A stretch of 64,000 nt of DNA from assembly GCF_900129855.1 (NCBI RefSeq), contig NZ_LT670819.1, forward strand, positions 5,828,001 to 5,892,000. Reading direction: 5' to 3'. The stretch comes from Streptomyces sp. 3214.6. Lineage in GTDB: Bacteria; Actinomycetota; Actinomycetes; Streptomycetales; Streptomycetaceae. The notes under the pieces were generated by a model. That model saw nothing but the letters and a program-made list of their open reading frames with translations, did no database searches and was not told the origin of the DNA. Made by a program: the position numbers and the translations under genes. Positions 49,869-57,017 of this stretch are shown piece after piece (within the stretch, counting starts at the first letter, position 1; each line of letters starts with the position of its first letter).

Positions 49869-50031
49869 GGCGGAGACCGTTCTGCGTAACCTCAGGTGGC
49901 GGCAGGTCGACATCCCCAACTCCGTCCGCGAGCGCGTTCTCTCCTGCGCCGACATGGACGAGCTGGGTGTCTGGCTCGACCGCTCCTGCCAGGTCACCGA
50001 CGCCTGGGGTTTGTTCGACGAAGGGTTCTGA
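49869..50031 (+). pseudogene. C-terminal remnant of a plus-strand gene
   Basis: From about 49869 to the TGA at 50029-50031 the plus strand encodes ETVLRNLRWRQVDIPNSV and ERVLSCADMDELGVWLDRSC, ending AWGLFDEGF. This resembles the C-terminal tail seen in Rpn-type (COG5464-like) nuclease/transposase-like proteins, where an 'R-E-V-L-x-C-x-D' helix is followed by a 'W-L-x-R' segment (memory-based, tentative). No start or upstream part exists; the frame runs antisense into the DUF5753 gene. It looks like a leftover from a deletion that also removed the HTH of that gene. Confidence 0.45.
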
Positions 50032-50039
50032 CACCGGTG

Positions 50040-50070
50040 CCGGAGCCCCCGGGGGCCGGAGCCCCCGGGA
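50040..50070. terminator. GC-rich repeat/hairpin, possible terminator
   Basis: CCGGAGCCCCCGGG occurs twice (50040-50053 and 50056-50069); GCCCCCGGGGGC in the middle is a 12-bp palindrome. It lies 54 bp beyond the sigma-factor stop on the minus strand. Confidence 0.4.
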
Positions 50071-50123
50071 AGGCCTCATTCCTTCAGCCGCAGTCAGAGC
50101 CTTGCTCCTCCACCGTCAGACCG

Positions 50124-51047
50124 TCATTCCTCCAGGGTCAGGCCCTTGCGCAGGCGCACCAGGGTGCGGGACAGCAGGCGGGACACGTGCATCTGGGAGA
50201 TGCCGAGTTCCTCGCCGATCTCCGACTGGGTCAGGCCGGCGACGAAGCGGAGAGAGAGGATCTGCCGGTCGCGGGGCGGGAGTTCGGCGATCAGCGGCTT
50301 CAACGACTCGACGTACTCGATGCCTTCGAGTCCGTGGTCCTCGTAGCCGATGCGGTCGGCGAGCGCGCCTTCCGCGTCGTCCTCCTCCGGCTGCGCGTCG
50401 AGCGACGAGGCCGTGTACGCGTTCGACGCCGCCATGCCCTCGACGACCTCCTCCCGCGAGAGGTCGAGGCGCTCGGCCAACTCCGCGACGGTGGGCGCGC
50501 GGTCGAGCTTCTGGGCCAGTTCGTCGCCCGCCTTGGCCAGGTCGAGCCGGAGCTCCTGGAGCCGGCGCGGGACGCGTACCGACCACGAGGTGTCGCGGAA
50601 GAAGCGCTTGATCTCGCCGATGATGGTTGGCATCGCGAAGGTCGGGAACTCGACGCCGCGCGAGAGCTCGAAGCGGTCGATCGCCTTGATCAGGCCGATG
50701 GTGCCGACCTGGATGATGTCCTCCATCGGCTCACTGCGGGAGCGGAACCGGGAGGCGGCGAACTTGACCAGCGCGAGGTTCAGTTCGACGAGGGTGTTGC
50801 GTACGTACGAGTATTCGTGCGTGCCCTCCTCGAGGGACTCGAGCCGCGCGAACAGGGTCTTTGACAGGGCCCGTGCGTCGACGGGGCCGACCTCGTCGTA
50901 CGGGGGGATCTCCGGAAGTCCGGCGAGGGCGTCGGTGGGGTCGACGTCCAGCGCCGTGTTCTGGGCGATGGGTTCCAGATGTTCCTGATCCGGAGGGGGT
51001 GTCGACGTCGCTCCGCGGGTATGCGGTGCGTCGAGCCGGGGTGACAT
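50124..51047 (-). CDS. sigI: SigB/SigF-family RNA polymerase sigma factor (SigI-like)
   Basis: 307-aa group 3 sigma factor. Region 2 is LVELNLALVKFAASRFRSRSEPMEDIIQVGTIGLIKAIDRFELSRGVEFPTFAMPTIIGEIKRFFRD, region 3 is VAELAERLDLSREEVVEGM, and region 4 is LPPRDRQILSLRFVAGLTQSEIGEELGISQMHVSRLLSRTLVRLR. The N-terminal 50 residues are disordered. ATG 51047 is preceded by GGAGGACATC; an in-frame ATG at 51059 is possible. Divergent genes encode an anti-anti-sigma and an anti-sigma factor, the same set and order as sigI-arsI-prsI of S. coelicolor (established there), so it is probably held by the adjacent RsbW-like kinase until stress. Confidence 0.88.
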   Translation of the reverse strand: MSPRLDAPHTRGATSTPPPDQEHLEPIAQNTALDVDPTDALAGLPEIPPYDEVGPVDARALSKTLFARLESLEEGTHEYSYVRNTLVELNLALVKFAASRFRSRSEPMEDIIQVGTIGLIKAIDRFELSRGVEFPTFAMPTIIGEIKRFFRDTSWSVRVPRRLQELRLDLAKAGDELAQKLDRAPTVAELAERLDLSREEVVEGMAASNAYTASSLDAQPEEDDAEGALADRIGYEDHGLEGIEYVESLKPLIAELPPRDRQILSLRFVAGLTQSEIGEELGISQMHVSRLLSRTLVRLRKGLTLEE

Positions 51048-51298
51048 GATGTCCTCCATCGTTCTCGGCGTATGGCTGCCGAAGCCAGTGAGCGCACTAC
51101 GGTGTGCGGCGCCTCCAAAGCCGGCCGTGTCGGTTACGTGTTCCTACTAGCCCTACCCGCTTTACTCGGCCGATCGCAAGTGGCTTTTGTGCGATTGTGT
51201 CCGTTTGTGGGTGATTGTTCGGGTGTTGAGGTGCGGGTCGAAGGCGTAGGGTTCGAGGGCGTCAGCAAGCAGTTCACGACCCCAGGAGAAGAGACGGC

Positions 51299-51673
51299 AT
51301 GGACCGCGGGACGGTCGGCAGCGCACAGTCGGGCCGGCTTCTGGTCGAGGTGCGGGATGAGGGCTCCAGTGCCGTCGTGACCCCGGCGGGTGAGTTGGAT
51401 CACCACACCGCCGATCTGTTGCGTGAGCCACTCGAAGACTGCCTCGCCCGGGGGCACAACCGGCTGGTGGTGGACTGCGCCCGCCTGGAGTTCTGCGACT
51501 CCACGGGACTGAACGTGCTGCTCGGAGCACGTCTGAAGGCGGAGGCGGCCGGTGGCGGGGTCCATCTCGCGGGGATGCTGCCCGTGGTGGCGCGGGTCTT
51601 CGAGATCACCGGCGCGGACGCGGTGTTCACCGTGCACGCCACCGTCGAGGCGGCTCTGGCCGACGACGGCTGA
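51299..51673 (+). CDS. arsI: STAS-domain anti-anti-sigma factor (ArsI-like)
   Basis: 124-aa RsbV/SpoIIAA-type partner-switch protein. LEFCDSTGLNVLL contains the phosphorylatable Ser68; when unphosphorylated it binds the anti-sigma kinase and frees the sigma factor. The STAS fold is complete (VVTPAGELDHHTADLLREPLEDCLARGHNRLVVDC ... GVHLAGMLPVVARVFEITG). ATG has AGGAG fourteen bases upstream. Divergent from the sigma gene across about 250 bp. Confidence 0.88.
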   Translation: MDRGTVGSAQSGRLLVEVRDEGSSAVVTPAGELDHHTADLLREPLEDCLARGHNRLVVDCARLEFCDSTGLNVLLGARLKAEAAGGGVHLAGMLPVVARVFEITGADAVFTVHATVEAALADDG

Positions 51674-51888
51674 ACTTCGCCGCCCGCCGGGGAAAGGGTG
51701 CGAACGGGTGGGAACGGGGGGTGTTCCGCCGGTTCCCCCGGGCAGGAGACACCCTGGACCTGAACATGTCGGCGGCAAGGTCGACGCGAACGCCGTCGGC
51801 CTACGTACTACCCACGTACAGAGTTTGTAGAGATCCGACTCTTGAATTGTGAACCGGTTAATCGGGGAATCGGTGAGGTGAAGCGCTG

Positions 51889-52500
51889 ATGAGCACCACC
51901 CGGCCTTACTCGCCGGGCGACCGCGGGCCGGAGCCCAGCGGCGCTTCCGGGTCGTCCGAAGGGGGCGCGGCAGCCGAGGCGGAGGGATCGTCCGGGGCGT
52001 CCTCCGGGTCCTCGGCGTCCTCCGGGCCCTCCGGGTCCTCGGGAGCGTCCGGGTCCTCCGGGGTGTCGGGGTCGTCCGGCGCCTCGGGCAGCCGCCAGGT
52101 GCGCCGGCTGAGCTTCGACGACGCCAGCGGGGTCGTCCCGCTCGCCCGCGACTTCGCCCGCCAGGCGCTGTACGCGTGGGGCTGGCTGCCGGCCGCCACC
52201 GCCGACCAGCGGGCCGCCGCGGAGGACGTGCTGCTCGTCGTCTCCGAACTGGTCACCAACGCGTGTCTGCACGCCGAGGGACCGGACCGGATGGTCCTCG
52301 GCTGCGACAACAAGGTGATCCGCGTCGAGGTCTCCGACCGCGGCACGGGCCAGCCCGCCCCGCGCACCCCGCACCGCGCGGGCCGCCCCGGCGGACACGG
52401 CATGTTCATCGTCCAGCGCCTCTGCCTGGACTGGGGCGTCGTACGGGCCCCGGGCATCGCGGGCAAGACGGTCTGGGCGGAACTGGGCGCCCCGGCCTGA
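51889..52500 (+). CDS. prsI: RsbW-like anti-sigma factor/serine kinase (PrsI-like)
   Basis: 203 aa. Residues 1-70 are a Ser/Gly/Ala repeat tract (SGSSGASGSSG) of unknown purpose. About 72-203 is a GHKL ATPase with the N box SELVTNACLHAEG, G1 box VSDRGTG and G2 box GGHGMFIVQRL. It would bind sigI and phosphorylate the anti-anti-sigma protein encoded upstream. It lies 215 bp downstream of that gene, with no overlap, so it may have its own promoter. Confidence 0.87.
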   Translation: MSTTRPYSPGDRGPEPSGASGSSEGGAAAEAEGSSGASSGSSASSGPSGSSGASGSSGVSGSSGASGSRQVRRLSFDDASGVVPLARDFARQALYAWGWLPAATADQRAAAEDVLLVVSELVTNACLHAEGPDRMVLGCDNKVIRVEVSDRGTGQPAPRTPHRAGRPGGHGMFIVQRLCLDWGVVRAPGIAGKTVWAELGAPA

Positions 52501-52718
52501 CCGCCCGCCCGGCGCAACGCCGTGTGCGCCGACGCCGGTTCAATCAGCGGAAGGCTCTCCGGGAACAGCATCGGCGCCCCTACGGGACGGTCGTCGTCCC
52601 CGAAGCGCTGCGTCGCCGGGGCGTTCCCGACGTCCTCGGAACCCCCTGAACCCGTGCGCCGGATCCCCACAACTCCGGCGCGCACCTTCTCTTCCCTCCT
52701 CATCGCCCCGGGCGTACC

Positions 52719-52746
52719 TTGACGGCTCAATCTGATGCCTCGTCAG
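52719..52746 (+). promoter_or_regulatory. Promoter with inverted repeat for surface-protein cluster
   Basis: TTGACG at 52719-52724 is a good -35. At the expected -10 distance lies CTGATG-CCT-CGTCAG (52732-52746), a near-perfect inverted repeat (one mismatch) that would cover the -10 region. Such an overlap suggests a repressor or a specialised sigma factor. Confidence 0.45.
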
Positions 52747-52781
52747 TAAGGGCGGGGCGGTGGGAGTGAGGGGACGGGACC

Positions 52782-53459
52782 GTGTCGAACCGGAAGCGAA
52801 CCGCCGCGCTCGCGACGGCCGCGGCCCTGGCCGGCTCGGCGGTGTGGATGGCCGCCCCGGTGGCCGTGGCCGAGGTCGTGAACGTCAACTACGGCTGCAA
52901 GACGCCCATCGGCGACAAGAACGCCGTCTCACCGATCGACATCAAGGGCGTCAAGAGCGGCACCGGCTACAAGATCACCATGTCCTGGCAGAAGGGCGTG
53001 TCCTCCAGCCCCGTCGAACTCGGCGCGGGCTCGATGAAGCCGAGCGCCACGATCAAGCTGGGCGGCGCCGACAGCGGCACCCTGAACGTCACCGGCCCCG
53101 CCAACGAGGCCGCGATCCCCGAGAACACCCCCATCAAGATCAGCGATCTGAGCGGCACGTACACCCCGAAGGAGACCGGCAAGGTCACCTTCACGCCCGG
53201 CGTGCTCACCATCAGGGCGCTCGGCACGATCACCACCTGCACGCCCCGCAACAGCCCCGGGCCGTCCCTCACCCTCGACGTGACGGCGGCGGGCGGCGGC
53301 GCCAAGAGCGACGGCGGCTCCGGCGACGACCTTCCGCAGACCGGCCCCGAGGACTCCGCGATCGCCCTCGGCACCCTCGGCGGCACGGTGCTGCTCGCGG
53401 GCGCGGCGGGCGTCCTGTGGCTGACCCGGCGAGGCCAGACGGCACGCGTCCGCCGCTGA
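52782..53459 (+). CDS. Secreted cell-wall protein with LPQTG sorting signal
   Basis: 225 aa. Residues 1-30 are a signal peptide (ALATAAALAGSAVWMAAPVAVAE). About 35-160 form a beta-rich domain bounded by two Cys (NYGCKTPIG ... TTCTP) that recurs twice in the fourth gene of the cluster. The C-terminus has DDLPQTG (LPQTG at 184-188), a hydrophobic stretch and a basic end, i.e. a sortase cell-wall sorting signal. No sortase is encoded in the window. GTG start after GAGGGGACGGGACC. First gene of a four-gene surface cluster. Confidence 0.82.
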   Translation: MSNRKRTAALATAAALAGSAVWMAAPVAVAEVVNVNYGCKTPIGDKNAVSPIDIKGVKSGTGYKITMSWQKGVSSSPVELGAGSMKPSATIKLGGADSGTLNVTGPANEAAIPENTPIKISDLSGTYTPKETGKVTFTPGVLTIRALGTITTCTPRNSPGPSLTLDVTAAGGGAKSDGGSGDDLPQTGPEDSAIALGTLGGTVLLAGAAGVLWLTRRGQTARVRR

Positions 53460-53489
53460 CCGCCCCTCGTACGAGTGCTGGAGCCGTTG

Positions 53490-54326
53490 ATGCCGTACGC
53501 GCCCGCCCGAGCCCTGCTCCTGACCCTGCCGCTGCTGCTCGCCGCCACGCCGGCCATGACGCCTGCCGGCACACCGGCCGCCACGCCCCGCGGCTGGTCG
53601 GTCGCGCCCTCCGGCGGCGGACGGCCGTCCTTCTACGCGGAGGGCGCGCCCGGGACGGTGCTCCAGGACACGGTCTCCGTGACCAACCGGGGCACCGAGC
53701 CGCTCACCGTACGGCTGCACGCCACCGGTGCCGGGGCTGGTCCGGGGGTCGTCTTCGCCGACGCAGCCCCCACCGTCCCCGCCCGCACCCGCGCCGAGGT
53801 GCCCTTCACGGTGACGGTCCCGGTGGACGCGGAGCCCGGCGACCGCGCCGGCGAGATCGTCGTACGGGACGCGGCCGGCCGCGAGGCCACCGTCCGGCTG
53901 CTGATCCGGGTCGGCGGACCCGAGCTGTCCGCGCTGACCGTCGAACGCGTGGCCGTGCGCGGCGACCGCATCACGTACGAGCTGGTCAACCGGGGTACCA
54001 CGGCCCTCGTCCCACGGCTCGCCGTCCACGCGGACGGTGTCCTCGGCGCCGTCCTGGACCGTCCCTCGCGCACCCTGCCCGTCCAACTGGCGCCGGGCCG
54101 CCGTCTCGCTCTCGACGAGCCGTGGCCCGACCGCCCGGCCCTGGACGCCGTCACCGTCCGCCTGACGGTCACCGCGCCCGGCGCGGGGCAGGCCACCGGG
54201 CGGGCGTCGGCGCGGTTCGTGCCCCCGGGAACGGCAGCCGGCGCGCTGTCGGTCGCGGCGGCCGGTGCGACCGGTGCGGCCGTCGTGGTCGTACGACGAC
54301 GCAAGCCGATCCGGAGGGAGCGCTGA
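53490..54326 (+). CDS. Secreted DUF916-like beta-sandwich protein with C-terminal anchor
   Basis: 278 aa from ATG 53490 (GGAG six bases upstream; an in-frame GTG lies at 53475). A signal peptide (LLLTLPLLLAATPAMT) precedes an N-terminal Ig-like domain: GTVLQDTVSVTNRGTEPLTVRLHATGAG then VPARTRAEVPFTVTVPVDAEPGDRAGEIVV, the pattern of DUF916/COG1470-type domains that partner WxL surface proteins in Firmicutes. A second beta domain follows, then a membrane helix (GALSVAAAGATGAAVVVV) and a basic end. It probably interacts with the neighbouring sorted proteins (inference from cluster). Confidence 0.75.
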   Translation: MPYAPARALLLTLPLLLAATPAMTPAGTPAATPRGWSVAPSGGGRPSFYAEGAPGTVLQDTVSVTNRGTEPLTVRLHATGAGAGPGVVFADAAPTVPARTRAEVPFTVTVPVDAEPGDRAGEIVVRDAAGREATVRLLIRVGGPELSALTVERVAVRGDRITYELVNRGTTALVPRLAVHADGVLGAVLDRPSRTLPVQLAPGRRLALDEPWPDRPALDAVTVRLTVTAPGAGQATGRASARFVPPGTAAGALSVAAAGATGAAVVVVRRRKPIRRER

Positions 54327-54327
54327 C

Positions 54328-55587
54328 GTGAGAGATGGGGGAGATGGGGGAGACGTGAGAGGCGAGCCGCGGAGCACGGCGCCGGTGTCGGCCCTGCTTC
54401 TGTTCCTGCTCCCGCTGTTGCTCCTCTTCCTGGGTCCGCTGTCCCTGGCCGACACCGCCGCGGCGGCCGGCGGGCCGACCGTCACCCTCTCCAAGTCCCA
54501 GGCGGGGACCGGCGGTTCGATCACCGTCAGCGGCAGCGGCTGGCGTGCGCGCACGCTGCTGATGCTGCTGGTCTGCGGGCAGGCGACACCCGCCCGGGGC
54601 GTGGTCGGCGGCACCAACTCCTGCGCCAACGCCGACGGCCGCGCCGCCACCACCGACGCCGACGGCCGCTTCAGCCGGGCCCTGCCGGTGGCCGAGCCGC
54701 CGGCGCCCTGCCCCTGTGTGGTGCACGTGGCCACCGCGACGGGCGAGAAAGCGCAGGCCGACGCGGTGTTCCAGGTGGCCGGTCACCCGGTCCGACCGCT
54801 GCCCGCGGCGACCTCGGGCGGACGTCTGTCCGTGCTCACCGACACCCGGCTCGACGGCTCCGGCGGTCTGCTGACCTGGTTCGGGGCGCCGCCCGCCCGC
54901 ACGCTGGTCTTCACCGTCGGCAACGTCGGCACCGCACCTGTCGAGAACCCGGTGTTCCAGGTCGGCACCGTCCACGGGGTGTTCGCCCCGCAGTGGGACG
55001 AGCGGCAGTGGCGCGGCACGATCGACCCCGGTGGGAAGGCCCGTGTCGAACTGCCCGTCGAACTCGCCGCCGGCGCCCACGGCGACTACACGGTCTCCCT
55101 GAAGTACGGCGGCAAGGTCCTCGCCGAGCAGCCGTGGGGCGTGGGCAGGCCCTGGGGCGTGACCCTGTTCTGGATCCTGCTCTGCGTGGTGGTGCCGGCG
55201 GCGCTGTTCCGCATCGGGATGGCGGTGGTGGACCGGGTGCGACCGCGGCACGCCGCCCGCCGCCCCGCCCGCGCCGGACGGCCGCCGCGCACCCCGTGGC
55301 GCCGGACCGGGACGAAGGCCCTCGCCCCGGCCTCCTCGGCCGCGGAGTCCGCGCCGCTCTCCTCGACCGTGACCCTGCCGTGGTTCACCCCGGACACCGG
55401 TCCGGACCCGGCGGGCCGGCTCTCCGCACCGCACGAAGAACGACGACGCACGAGTCCTACGACTCCTACGGGTCCTATGACTCCCACGGGTCCTACGACT
55501 CCCACGGGTCCTACGACTCCCACGGGTCCTACGACTCCCACGGGTCCTACGACTCCCACGACTCCCGGAGGGAAGGCAACGAGTTGA
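54328..55587 (+). CDS. Secreted/membrane surface protein with Thr-Pro-Gly repeat tail
   Basis: 419 aa, starting 1 nt after the previous stop. Signal peptide (VSALLLFLLPLLLLFLGPLSLADTAAA), an extracellular beta domain (PTVTLSKSQAGTGGSITVSGSGWRARTLLMLLVCGQA, neocarzinostatin/IPT-like wording), and a second domain (TLVFTVGNVGTAPVENPVFQVG). A membrane helix follows (VTLFWILLCVVVPAALFRIGMAVV), then a cytoplasmic Arg/Pro-rich region ending in six 18-bp repeats that encode Thr-Thr-Pro-Thr-Gly-Pro units. I do not know the family. Its TGA overlaps the TTG start of the next gene by 4 nt. Confidence 0.75.
   Translation: MRDGGDGGDVRGEPRSTAPVSALLLFLLPLLLLFLGPLSLADTAAAAGGPTVTLSKSQAGTGGSITVSGSGWRARTLLMLLVCGQATPARGVVGGTNSCANADGRAATTDADGRFSRALPVAEPPAPCPCVVHVATATGEKAQADAVFQVAGHPVRPLPAATSGGRLSVLTDTRLDGSGGLLTWFGAPPARTLVFTVGNVGTAPVENPVFQVGTVHGVFAPQWDERQWRGTIDPGGKARVELPVELAAGAHGDYTVSLKYGGKVLAEQPWGVGRPWGVTLFWILLCVVVPAALFRIGMAVVDRVRPRHAARRPARAGRPPRTPWRRTGTKALAPASSAAESAPLSSTVTLPWFTPDTGPDPAGRLSAPHEERRRTSPTTPTGPMTPTGPTTPTGPTTPTGPTTPTGPTTPTTPGGKATS
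55455..55562 (+). repeat. Six tandem 18-bp repeats
   Basis: Six contiguous units of TCCTACGACTCCCACGGG (the first, second and sixth with one to three substitutions) fill 55455-55562. They encode a Pro-Thr-Gly-Pro-Thr-Thr-type cytoplasmic tail at the 3' end of the gene. Being in frame and nearly identical, copy number is likely variable. Confidence 0.92.
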
Positions 55588-56945
55588 GCGAGAGAGCCGT
55601 ACCACCACCAGAGCATGCGCCTGATCACGTGCCCGTGCGCAAGCGGGCGGCGGCGGCCGGTGTCGCCGTCATGCTCACCGGGGCGGCCGTCCTGCTGGGC
55701 GTGACCGCCGGGCAGGCGCAGGCCGCCGAGGTGTCCTACGCCACCAAGTGCGTGCCGCCCTCGGGCATAGGCCTGCCCGACGTCAACGGCACCACCAAGG
55801 TCGACATCACCGCGCCGGCCACGGCGAAGGTCGGCGACACCGTCGACATCGTGTGGAAGTTCACGCAGGCCGCGTCGAAGAACCCCGACATCATCGACCT
55901 GCCCGCGAACTCGGTCCAGCCGTCCGGCACCCTCAAGGCGTCCGGCGCGCAGACCGCGGACATCGCGCTGCAGGGGCCCCGCGAGAACCCGGCGATCCCC
56001 AAGGGCGGCGCGATGACGCTGTCCGACATGAAGGGCACGCTGAAACTGACGGCGGCGGGGCAGGTGACGCTGACGCCGGACGCGTACGTCGTCAACGCAC
56101 TGGGGACGAACACCAACTGTGCGCCGACGGAGGCGGTCCAGCCGGCGGTGACCATCACGGTGACGGCGGGGCAGGGGAGTTCGGGCTCGCCCTCGTCGAG
56201 CACCTCCCCGTCGCAGAGCCAGAGCCCGTCGCAGAGCCAGAGCCCGAGCGGGTCGCCGTCGTCGAGCGCGTCCAGCTCGCCCAGCACCTCCCCGTCGTCG
56301 TCCCCGACCGGCGGTGACGACGGCCGGACCGACTTCACCGGCAAGGTCGTCGACATCCCCTACACCTGCGCCTCGCCCATCGGGCAGAAGAAGGCGACCT
56401 CGCCCATCCAGATCAACGCCAAGAAGAACAACGGGAGTTACGACCTCACCGTGCAGTTCAAGAAGTCGGTGATGGACAGCCCGATCGACATCCCGGCCGG
56501 CAAGGTGAAGCCGACCATGCAGATCGTGCTCGGCGGCGCGGACACGGGCTCGGTGAAGGTGGAGGGGCCGCTGAACCCGGCGCCGATTCCGCAGAACTCC
56601 CCGATCGAGATCCCGGACCTCAAGGGCACCTACAAGCCCGGCGCGACCGGTGAGTCCACGCTCTCCCCGGGCGTCCTGGTGATCGAGGCCATGGGCACCA
56701 AGACCACGTGCACCCCGGACAGCACGGCCGTCTCCCTGACCCTGAACACCGCGGAACAGGCGAGCGGGGCGTCCGGCGGCAGCGGCTCGTCCTCGGGCGG
56801 CAGCACGTCGACCAGCGGCGGCCTCGCGGAAACGGGCTCCGGCGACCACGGCGCCCTGAAGGCCCTGGGCCTGGTGGCGGGCACGGCGATCCTGCTGGGC
56901 GGCGCGGTCTTCACGTTCATGCCGGGACGGCGGCGGCTGCGCTGA
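55584..56945 (+). CDS. Cell-wall-sorted protein with two repeat domains and LAETG motif
   Basis: 453 aa. TTG start overlapping the previous stop, with GGAGGGAAGG ahead. Signal peptide at about 19-47 (AAAAGVAVMLTGAAVLLGVTAGQAQAAE). Domain A (about 50-180, SYATKCVPPSG ... NTNCAPTE) and domain B (about 255-385, PYTCASPIG ... TTCTPDS) are homologous to each other and to the domain of the first gene in the cluster. They share a two-Cys frame and the phrases IDLPANSVQPS / IDIPAGKVKPT and GPRENPAIP / GPLNPAPIP. A Ser/Gln/Pro linker joins them. LAETG (414-418), hydrophobic helix and Arg tail form a class E sortase signal, the type used in Streptomyces. Confidence 0.82.
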   Translation: MSERAVPPPEHAPDHVPVRKRAAAAGVAVMLTGAAVLLGVTAGQAQAAEVSYATKCVPPSGIGLPDVNGTTKVDITAPATAKVGDTVDIVWKFTQAASKNPDIIDLPANSVQPSGTLKASGAQTADIALQGPRENPAIPKGGAMTLSDMKGTLKLTAAGQVTLTPDAYVVNALGTNTNCAPTEAVQPAVTITVTAGQGSSGSPSSSTSPSQSQSPSQSQSPSGSPSSSASSSPSTSPSSSPTGGDDGRTDFTGKVVDIPYTCASPIGQKKATSPIQINAKKNNGSYDLTVQFKKSVMDSPIDIPAGKVKPTMQIVLGGADTGSVKVEGPLNPAPIPQNSPIEIPDLKGTYKPGATGESTLSPGVLVIEAMGTKTTCTPDSTAVSLTLNTAEQASGASGGSGSSSGGSTSTSGGLAETGSGDHGALKALGLVAGTAILLGGAVFTFMPGRRRLR

Positions 56946-56961
56946 GCGACCCGAGTCACAA

Positions 56962-57004
56962 CGAGGAGGGCCGCCGCACCCGATGGATGCGGCGGCCCTC
57001 CTCG
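56962..57004. terminator. Bidirectional terminator
   Basis: 17-bp perfect stem CGAGGAGGGCCGCCGCA (56962-56978) with 56988-57004 and a 9-nt loop, between the surface cluster and the convergent POT gene. Confidence 0.92.
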
Positions 57005-57017
57005 CTCGTGGCGGACG

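Noticed and set aside
51130..51180. Stress-type sigma promoter (GTTT...GGGTA) before the sigma gene
   Set aside because: A GGGTAG is present on the minus strand, but no matching GNNT element lies at the right distance.
52929..54734. A 601-codon minus-strand frame under the surface cluster
   Set aside because: Opposes three genes with signal peptides and sorting motifs; no supporting features of its own.
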